NCBI GenBank assembly: GCA_900319655.1
Contig: ONPH01000031.1
Location: forward strand, 1 to 10,095
Length of the DNA stretch: 10,095 nucleotides
Direction: 5' to 3'
Source: an uncultured Eubacteriales bacterium
GTDB taxonomy: Bacteria > Bacillota > Clostridia > Oscillospirales > Acutalibacteraceae
Part shown: positions 6,031-10,095 of the stretch, piece by piece
Numbering within the stretch: position 1 is the first letter of the stretch
How the letters are laid out: each line of letters opens with the position of its first letter
Translations under genes and position numbers: made by a program
Notes under the pieces: model-generated
What the model was told of the DNA's origin: nothing
Seen by the model: the letters and a program-made list of their open reading frames with translations, nothing else
Database searches by the model: none

Positions 6031-7917
6031 ATGGCAAAAAAACAGTTTAAATCCGAATCAAAGCGCCTGCTCGATTTGATGATTAACTCAATCTACACGC
6101 ACAAGGAAATTTTCCTGCGCGAGATTATCTCAAACGCCAGCGACGCGATTGACAAGCTCTGCTTTATCGCCTTGACCGACGACAAGCTCGGTATGACAAG
6201 GAGCGATTTTAACATTTTCATCGAGGCTGACAAGGACAGCCGCACCCTGAAAATCACCGATAACGGTATCGGTATGGACAAGGACGACCTCGAAAACAAC
6301 CTCGGCACAATCGCGAACTCAGGCTCGTTCAAGTTCAAAAACGAGCTCGAGGAAAAGCCCGATGACATCGACATTATCGGTCAGTTCGGCGTAGGCTTTT
6401 ACTCCGCGTTTATGGTTGCCAAGGAGATTGTGGTAAACACCAAAAAGTACGGCTGTGATACCGCATATTGCTGGCAGTCGAGCGGTGCGGACGGCTACAC
6501 AATCACCGAAATCGAGAAGGACGGCATCGGCACCGAGATTATCCTCACCCTTAAGGACAACACCGACGACGAAAATTACGACGAGTTTTTGGAGCAGTAC
6601 AGACTTCAAAGCCTCGTAAAGAAATATTCCGACTACATCCGCTACCCGATTCTTATGGACGTAAAAAAGAGCAGGGTCAAGGAGGAGACCAAGGACAGCG
6701 ACAAGCCCGAGTATGAGGATTACACCGAGCGCGAAACGCTCAACAGCATGATTCCCATCTGGCAGCGCCCGAAAAAGGACGTTAAGCAGGAGGAGTACGA
6801 CCGCTTTTACAACGAAAAGTTTATGGCTGCCGACAAGCCGATTAAGACAATCGTTACCTCGGTAGAGGGCGTTGTTACATACAAGGCTCTGCTGTTCATC
6901 CCCTCGACCGCTCCCTACGACTTCTACTCAAAGGACTACAAAAAGGGACTGCAGCTCTATTCCAGCGGCGTTTTGATTACCGAAAACTGCGAGGAGCTCG
7001 TTCCCGAATACTTCCGCTTTGTAAGGGGTATTGTGGACACCGCCGATTTGTCGCTGAATATCTCGCGTGAGATGCTCCAGCACGACCGTCACCTGCTCAC
7101 AATCGCTCAGAATATTGAGAAGAAGATTAAAAACGAGCTAACCTCAATGCTCAAAAACGACCGCGAGAACTACGAAAAGTTCTTCGCCGCCTTCGGCAGA
7201 CAGCTCAAATACGGCGTTGTTGCCGACTACGGTATGCACAAGGACGAGCTTCAGGATCTCTTGATGTTCTACTCCTCAACCGAGAAAAAGCTAGTTACCC
7301 TGTCCGAATATGTTGACAGAATGAAGGAAGGCCAGGAGAGAATTTACTTTGCCACAGGCGAAACCGCCGCGGCTATCGACGCGCTTCCGCAGACCGAGAT
7401 GCTGCGCTCAAAGGGCTATGAAATCCTTTACTGCACAGAGGACGCCGACGAATTCACACTCCAGACCTTGATGATGTACAAGGAAAAACGCTTCTGCTCC
7501 GCGACAAACGACGACCTCGGAATTGAGAGCGACGACGAAAAGACAGAGGACGAGAAGAAGGACAGCACCGCTCTGCTCACCTTTGTAAAGGAAACTCTCG
7601 GTGACAAGGTTGCCGAGGTTGTGGAGTCCAAAAAGCTCGTATCCCACCCCGTTTGCCTCACCGCAAAGGGCGGTATCTCGTTCGAGATGGAAAAATACTT
7701 CAACGCTGTTCAGCCCGGCAGCGGAATGAAGGCTCAGCGCGTGCTTGAGCTCAATATGAACCACACCGCGGTCAAGAATATGGAAGCCCTCATTCAGACC
7801 GACGTTGACAAGGCGAAAAAGTACGCCGAGGTGCTCTACTCACAGGCACTGCTTATCGCGGGACTTCCCCTCGAAAACCCCTCGGAGTACACCGACCTCG
7901 TCTGCTCACTGATGTAA
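6031..7917 (+). CDS. htpG: Chaperone HtpG (bacterial Hsp90)
   Basis: HtpG is the cytosolic ATP-dependent Hsp90 chaperone, which acts as a homodimer on partly folded clients. The 628-aa length is normal for the bacterial protein. The N-terminal GHKL ATPase domain contains FLREIISNASDAIDKL (28-43), including the catalytic Glu31 and Mg-binding Asn35, then DNGIGM (77-82) and the lid and glycine loop GQFGVGFYSAF (117-127). The middle domain contains FIPSTAP and LNISREMLQHD, the latter carrying the ATP-contacting Arg. The C-terminal dimerisation domain ends YSQALLIAGLPLENP...CSLM. A short charged insert (DDEKTEDEKKD) precedes it. The ATG is preceded by AAAAAGGA (6013-6020). The gene has its own promoter and terminator and appears to be transcribed alone. 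Nothing looks broken. Confidence 0.97.
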   Translation: MAKKQFKSESKRLLDLMINSIYTHKEIFLREIISNASDAIDKLCFIALTDDKLGMTRSDFNIFIEADKDSRTLKITDNGIGMDKDDLENNLGTIANSGSFKFKNELEEKPDDIDIIGQFGVGFYSAFMVAKEIVVNTKKYGCDTAYCWQSSGADGYTITEIEKDGIGTEIILTLKDNTDDENYDEFLEQYRLQSLVKKYSDYIRYPILMDVKKSRVKEETKDSDKPEYEDYTERETLNSMIPIWQRPKKDVKQEEYDRFYNEKFMAADKPIKTIVTSVEGVVTYKALLFIPSTAPYDFYSKDYKKGLQLYSSGVLITENCEELVPEYFRFVRGIVDTADLSLNISREMLQHDRHLLTIAQNIEKKIKNELTSMLKNDRENYEKFFAAFGRQLKYGVVADYGMHKDELQDLLMFYSSTEKKLVTLSEYVDRMKEGQERIYFATGETAAAIDALPQTEMLRSKGYEILYCTEDADEFTLQTLMMYKEKRFCSATNDDLGIESDDEKTEDEKKDSTALLTFVKETLGDKVAEVVESKKLVSHPVCLTAKGGISFEMEKYFNAVQPGSGMKAQRVLELNMNHTAVKNMEALIQTDVDKAKKYAEVLYSQALLIAGLPLENPSEYTDLVCSLM

Positions 7918-7937
7918 TACAAAATACTTTGCATAAA

Positions 7938-7975
7938 AAGAGGAAGTACCTTAACCGGGTACTTCCTTTTGTTTT
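7938..7975. terminator. Bidirectional terminator between htpG and the toxin gene
   Basis: AGGAAGTACC (7941-7950) pairs perfectly with GGTACTTCCT (7958-7967) around a 7-nt loop. Flanking pairs extend the stem: A7938 and A7939 pair with T7970 and T7969, and G7940 forms a wobble with T7968. The plus strand continues TTTTGTTTT. The minus strand continues CTTTTTATG. It therefore suits both htpG and the convergent toxin gene, whose stop codon (7974-7976) overlaps the edge of the element. Confidence 0.9.
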
Positions 7976-8273
7976 AGAATCGGCTCGGCGCGTAACGTAC
8001 GGTTACAATGTGAACCTCTTGCTTTTCGTCACAGACACGGTAAATAACCGTGTATTTTTTTATGAATAATTGGCGGTAATCCTGATTGGCATAAACGCCG
8101 ATACGCCTGACGCTGCCCCGTTTGGGGAATTGTTCCAAGCTGAAAATCGCGTTTTCCAAGTCGGCTATCATTTTTTCCGCAGTGCCCTGCTCCGTCAAGT
8201 TTACGGAAATATAAGAATATATTTCATCTAAATCGCGGTATGCCCGCGGATACAATTTTACGGTGTACTTCAT
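7974..8273 (-). CDS. RelE/ParE-family toxin of a type II toxin-antitoxin pair
   Basis: This 99-aa basic protein has the RelE/ParE superfamily pattern. MKYTVKLYPRAYRDLDEIYSYIS is the first strand and helix. LENAIFSLEQFPKRG is the second helix and turn, and the C-terminal sheet reads YRQLFIKKYTVIYRVCDEKQEVHIVTVRY. The helical hairpin and the RDLDEIYSYI motif look more ParE-like than RelE-like, but family members differ in target (ribosome-bound mRNA or DNA gyrase), so the target is left open. The start codon overlaps the antitoxin stop as ATGA (8270-8273), the usual arrangement for translational coupling with the antitoxin made first. No promoter of its own is seen. The gene ends at the shared terminator with htpG. 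All core strands are present, so it appears intact. Confidence 0.9.
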   Translation of the reverse strand: MKYTVKLYPRAYRDLDEIYSYISVNLTEQGTAEKMIADLENAIFSLEQFPKRGSVRRIGVYANQDYRQLFIKKYTVIYRVCDEKQEVHIVTVRYAPSRF

Positions 8274-8533
8274 AGACTGTGCTTTTTTCTGAGGGAAGAT
8301 AACGACTCGCGTGCGTCAAGCAGCTCCCCTCCGGCGGAAATCTCCTGCTCAGCGTCCCTGATAGCCGCGTCTGTATGCAGGGTTTCAATTAACTCCTCAT
8401 ATGCCTCTATGCTGAGTACTACCAAATCGCCGTATCCGTTTTTGGTGATAAAAACGGGCTCTTTTTTCGCGTGGCAAAGCTCGGAAATCTCGTTTGTGTT
8501 TCGCAGGTCGGTAATCGGTCTTATTTGCGGCAT
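8270..8533 (-). CDS. Phd/YefM-family antitoxin
   Basis: An 87-aa protein with the Phd/YefM N-terminal DNA-binding and dimerisation fold: MPQIRPITDLRNTNEISELCH, then the hallmark PVFITKNGYGDLVVLSIEAYEEL (residues 26-48). The charged C-terminal half (about 50-87, ISAGGELLDARESLSSLRKKHSL) is the expected flexible toxin-binding tail. It should neutralise the downstream toxin and repress the shared promoter, alone or with the toxin. The start follows AAAGGAGGC (plus coordinates 8541-8549), one of the strongest ribosome binding sites in the window, consistent with antitoxin being made in excess. The promoter and palindromic operator lie directly upstream. Confidence 0.92.
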   Translation of the reverse strand: MPQIRPITDLRNTNEISELCHAKKEPVFITKNGYGDLVVLSIEAYEELIETLHTDAAIRDAEQEISAGGELLDARESLSSLRKKHSL

Positions 8534-8550
8534 ATTATCCGCCTCCTTTC

Positions 8551-8581
8551 TTGTACATTATTATAGCATAATTACGTACAA
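8551..8581. promoter_or_regulatory. 31-bp near-palindromic operator over the toxin-antitoxin promoter
   Basis: The segment reads TTGTACATTATTATA, then a central G, then CATAATTACGTACAA. Twelve of 15 positions are matched between the arms. It spans the -10 box and most of the spacer. The left arm holds an exact TGTACA (8552-8557). The right arm holds CGTACA (8575-8580), one base away. TGTACA is the core of the operator palindromes described for the E. coli YefM-YoeB system, and the antitoxin here belongs to the same family, so autorepression at this site is the natural reading. Confidence 0.7.
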
Positions 8582-8588
8582 AATTCAA
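8560..8588 (-). promoter_or_regulatory. Promoter of the toxin-antitoxin operon
   Basis: Read on the minus strand, TTGAAT (8583-8588) is followed after exactly 17 nt by TATAAT (8560-8565). The -10 is preceded by TGC, giving an extended -10. Transcription would start about 20 nt upstream of the antitoxin start codon, immediately before the AGGAGG site. Confidence 0.82.
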
Positions 8589-8654
8589 TATGTTTTAAGT
8601 TAAATATATTTTGATATTGGAAATAATATTAAACTCAGTTAGGACTACTATCTG
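8589..8654. other. Short AT-rich gap with no gene or clear terminator
   Basis: The 66 nt between the toxin-antitoxin promoter and the 3' end of the transporter gene are AT-rich. The best minus-strand hairpin is only five A-T pairs (ATATT / AATAT). Minus-strand transcripts from the transporter may therefore run into the toxin-antitoxin operon. Confidence 0.5.
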
Positions 8655-9608
8655 TCATTTTTCGTTTTCGCTGCTGTTTTTCCATCTCCTGTAAAAGCCT
8701 GCCAAAATCGCGCCGGATATGTTGTGCCAAACGGAAAAAACCGCGCCGGGCACTGTCGCCATCGCAAGGCCTGAAAACGCCGTTCCCGCAAGGCTTGTGG
8801 CAAGTCCCGAGTTTTGCATTCCGACCTCAATCGACAGAGCCTTTACTTTTTCGGGAGGCATTTTAAGCAGCTTGCCGAGCCCGAAACCGCCGGCGTAGCC
8901 GAGCAGGTTGTGAAGAATTACAACGGCAAAAACCAATACTCCGCTTGTGTAGTTTTTCTCCGCGTTATGAGATACAACCGCGGCGATAATCAGGCAAATT
9001 GCGACGGTGGAAACCGACGGCAAAACCGCGACAGCCTTCTCCGTGAATTTTCCGAAGAAACGGTTTATTACAAAGCCGAGGGCAACAGGAATAATAATCA
9101 CCTGGATAATGCTCCAGAACATCGCCCAAACATCTACCCTGACGGTCGTTTGCAGCAGCAGCCACGTTATCGCCGGAGTCAGCAGCGGCGCGAGCAGGGT
9201 GTTAACGCTCGTCATTCCCACAGACAGCGCGACGTCGCCCTTTGACAGGTAGGTGATTACGTTGCTCGACGTGCCGCCCGGGCAGGTGCCGACAAGCACC
9301 ACCCCTGCCGTGAGCGCCGGGTCAAGCTGAAAAAGTTTGCTCAAGCCGAACGCCAGCGCAGGCATAATAATAAACTGCGCCGCGGTGCCGACTAAAATGT
9401 CCTTTGGTCTTTTGAAAACCAGGGCAAAATCCCTCGGCTTCATAGTCAGCCCCATGCCGAACATTACAACCATCAAAAGGTAGTTTATCCACGACGTGTC
9501 TATCCACAGCGACGACTGCGGAACAAACAGCGCGAGCGCTGCTACCGCCAGTACAATCAGCGCCATATACTTTCCGAAGAATTCGCTGATTTTTTCAATT
9601 ACTTTCAT
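8655..9608 (-). CDS. BASS-family transporter (bile acid:sodium symporter-like)
   Basis: This 317-aa, strongly hydrophobic inner-membrane protein has the BASS fold, normally ten helices. Clear membrane segments include 15-30, 41-54, 71-91, 99-108, 127-152, 165-182, 199-213, 223-241 and 285-304. The family's two crossover signatures are present: GTCPGGTSSNVITYLSKGDVALS (107-129) and EVGMQNSGLATSL (261-273), which carry the sodium-site and substrate-site residues in known structures. Family members move organic anions with sodium, including bile acids, pantoate and 2-oxo acids. The substrate cannot be read from sequence or neighbours. I chose the ATG at 9606-9608 because AGGTG (9614-9618) lies at the right distance. 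An in-frame ATG at 9627-9629 adds MPNSGES but has no ribosome binding site. The N-terminus begins with a charged helix before the first membrane segment. Confidence 0.92.
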   Translation of the reverse strand: MKVIEKISEFFGKYMALIVLAVAALALFVPQSSLWIDTSWINYLLMVVMFGMGLTMKPRDFALVFKRPKDILVGTAAQFIIMPALAFGLSKLFQLDPALTAGVVLVGTCPGGTSSNVITYLSKGDVALSVGMTSVNTLLAPLLTPAITWLLLQTTVRVDVWAMFWSIIQVIIIPVALGFVINRFFGKFTEKAVAVLPSVSTVAICLIIAAVVSHNAEKNYTSGVLVFAVVILHNLLGYAGGFGLGKLLKMPPEKVKALSIEVGMQNSGLATSLAGTAFSGLAMATVPGAVFSVWHNISGAILAGFYRRWKNSSENEK

Positions 9609-9647
9609 ACTTTCACCTGAGTTCGGCATTTAAGATTTTTCGATTTG

Positions 9648-9676
9648 ATTATATCATATTCCGTCAGGCTTGTCCA
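9648..9676 (-). promoter_or_regulatory. Promoter of the BASS transporter gene
   Basis: On the minus strand, TGGACA (9671-9676) is followed after exactly 17 nt by TATAAT (9648-9653). The -10 is preceded by TGA (extended -10). The leader would be about 35 nt. The first three bases of the -35 box (9674-9676) belong to the end of the adjacent intergenic repeat. Confidence 0.82.
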
Positions 9677-9830
9677 ACGCAATAAACGCAAGGTTTCTGC
9701 TCGTTACTTGCGGCGTGATAAATTGGATATGGTGGGCTTGCCTCTCTCGCTAAAAACAGTGCACTGCACTGTTTTTGCCTTCGGCACGCTCGCCTTCGAG
9801 TCCCTGTTGGCGCTTTATACCAAAAACAAA
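9674..9830. repeat. Intergenic repeat, copy 1 (157 nt)
   Basis: This runs from CCAACGCAATAAACGC to GGCGCTTTATACCAAAAAC and the following AAA. It matches copy 2 with six substitutions and one 15-nt insertion. It contains a perfect palindrome AAAAACAGTGCA-C-TGCACTGTTTTT (9752-9776), which with its A and T tracts could act as a terminator in both directions. The insertion is bounded by direct repeats GCCTTC (9777-9782 and 9792-9797). No transposase or protein family is recognisable inside. The left end abuts the transporter promoter. Confidence 0.9.
9752..9776. terminator. Perfect palindrome inside repeat copy 1
   Basis: Twelve-base arms AAAAACAGTGCA and TGCACTGTTTTT surround one C. The GC-containing part (CAGTGCA/TGCACTG) is followed by TTTTT on either strand, giving the form of a compact bidirectional intrinsic terminator. 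It lies about 75 nt upstream of the transporter's -35 box, so it could insulate that promoter from minus-strand transcription arriving from the right. Confidence 0.6.
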
Positions 9831-9850
9831 AACCACCCTGTGGGTGGTTT
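9830..9850 (-). terminator. Hairpin between the two repeat copies, terminator-like on the minus strand
   Basis: AAACCACCC (9830-9838) and GGGTGGTTT (9842-9850) form a perfect 9-bp stem with a TGT loop. On the minus strand the stem is followed by a T-rich run, GGTTTTTGTTTTTGG, typical of an intrinsic terminator. On the plus strand there is only TTTAG. This hairpin sequence is unrelated to the one beyond copy 2. Confidence 0.6.
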
Positions 9851-9856
9851 AGTGCG

Positions 9857-9998
9857 CCAACGCAATAAACGCAAGGTTTCTGCTCGTTACTTGCGGCGTG
9901 TGGAATTGGATATTGTGAGCTTGCCTCTCTCGCTAAAAACAGTGCACCGCACTGTTTTTGCCTTCGAGTCCCTGTTGGCGCTTTATACCAAAAACAAA
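9857..9998. repeat. Intergenic repeat, copy 2 (142 nt)
   Basis: Same orientation as copy 1 and offset by 183 nt. 136 of 142 aligned positions match, with the 15-nt segment of copy 1 missing. Its palindrome (AAAAACAGTGC-ACC-GCACTGTTTTT, 9935-9959) has lost one pair through T to C. The ends carry an imperfect inverted repeat: GGTTTAGTGCGCCAAC (9846-9861) against GTTGGCGCTTTATACC (9974-9989), matching at 13 of 16 positions. This could mark the borders of a small non-autonomous mobile element, but target-site duplication was not established. Confidence 0.9.
9935..9959. terminator. Imperfect palindrome inside repeat copy 2
   Basis: Arms AAAAACAGTGC (9935-9945) and GCACTGTTTTT (9949-9959) with an ACC loop. 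It occupies the same position as the palindrome of copy 1 and has the same terminator-like form on both strands. Confidence 0.55.
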
Positions 9999-10000
9999 GG

Positions 10001-10030
10001 GGCTGGCTCAAAAGTGAAAAAGAGCCAGCC
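10001..10030 (-). terminator. Hairpin beyond repeat copy 2, possible terminator of a minus-strand gene off the right edge
   Basis: GGCTGGCTC (10001-10009) and GAGCCAGCC (10022-10030) form a perfect 9-bp GC-rich stem with a 12-nt loop. On the minus strand it is followed by CCTTTGTTTTTGG, a broken T-run that belongs to the repeat. The remaining 65 nt to the right edge show no recognisable gene. Confidence 0.5.
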
Positions 10031-10095
10031 TCATAATTACTACAGAAAAGAATCTTTTTTTGAAAATCTGAGCAATGCAAAGCAGAGGGTATCAC

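Noticed and set aside
9609..9629. Upstream ATG (9627-9629) for the transporter
   Set aside because: No ribosome binding site precedes it. AGGTG at 9614-9618 fits the internal ATG at 9606-9608.
9795..9804. tRNA-like T-arm string TTCGAGTCCC in the repeat
   Set aside because: No matching T-stem arms, anticodon arm or acceptor stem can be built around it.
9674..9998. CRISPR array
   Set aside because: There are only two units of about 150 nt, with internal palindromes and no short repeat-spacer pattern or cas gene.

Overview
The window looks like chromosomal DNA from an anaerobic Clostridia-class Firmicute, probably a gut Ruminococcaceae/Oscillospiraceae member. The evidence is strong AGGAGG-type ribosome binding sites, intrinsic terminators, a BspA-type leucine-rich-repeat (LRR_5) secreted protein, and Firmicute-like GuaB, NudF, RibF and HtpG proteins. 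The genus is inference from general resemblance; no search was run.

Layout, left to right. (1) 1-262: the 3' end of guaB (IMP dehydrogenase) and its intrinsic terminator. (2) 263-1984: an AT-rich stretch with a possibly structured leader, a 57-codon secreted mini-ORF and a 426-aa secreted LRR_5 protein with no visible wall anchor. (3) 2004-4409: a promoter overlapping the LRR stop codon, then asnB (glutamine-hydrolysing asparagine synthetase) with an unusual acidic Pro/Glu-rich C-terminal tail of about 170 residues. (4) 4418-5967: a hairpin, then a tight nudF-ribF pair (ADP-ribose pyrophosphatase; riboflavin kinase/FAD synthetase). (5) 5964-7970: a promoter overlapping the ribF stop, then htpG (Hsp90) and a terminator that works in both directions. 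(6) 7974-8588, minus strand: a Phd/YefM-type antitoxin and RelE/ParE-type toxin with a 4-nt overlap, a strong promoter and a 31-bp near-palindromic operator containing TGTACA. (7) 8655-9676, minus strand: a BASS-family (bile acid:sodium symporter-like) transporter with its own promoter. (8) 9674-10095: no convincing gene, but two direct copies of a 142-157-nt intergenic repeat, each with an AAAAACAGTGC palindrome and followed by its own separate hairpin.

Most genes are housekeeping: purine and asparagine synthesis, nucleotide clean-up, flavin cofactor synthesis, and protein folding. The accessory parts are the LRR island, the toxin-antitoxin pair and the repeat pair. I do not see a clear new multi-gene system. 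The items most worth a second look are the repeat pair and its link to the transporter promoter, the asnB tail, the toxin-antitoxin operator, and the leader before the mini-ORF.
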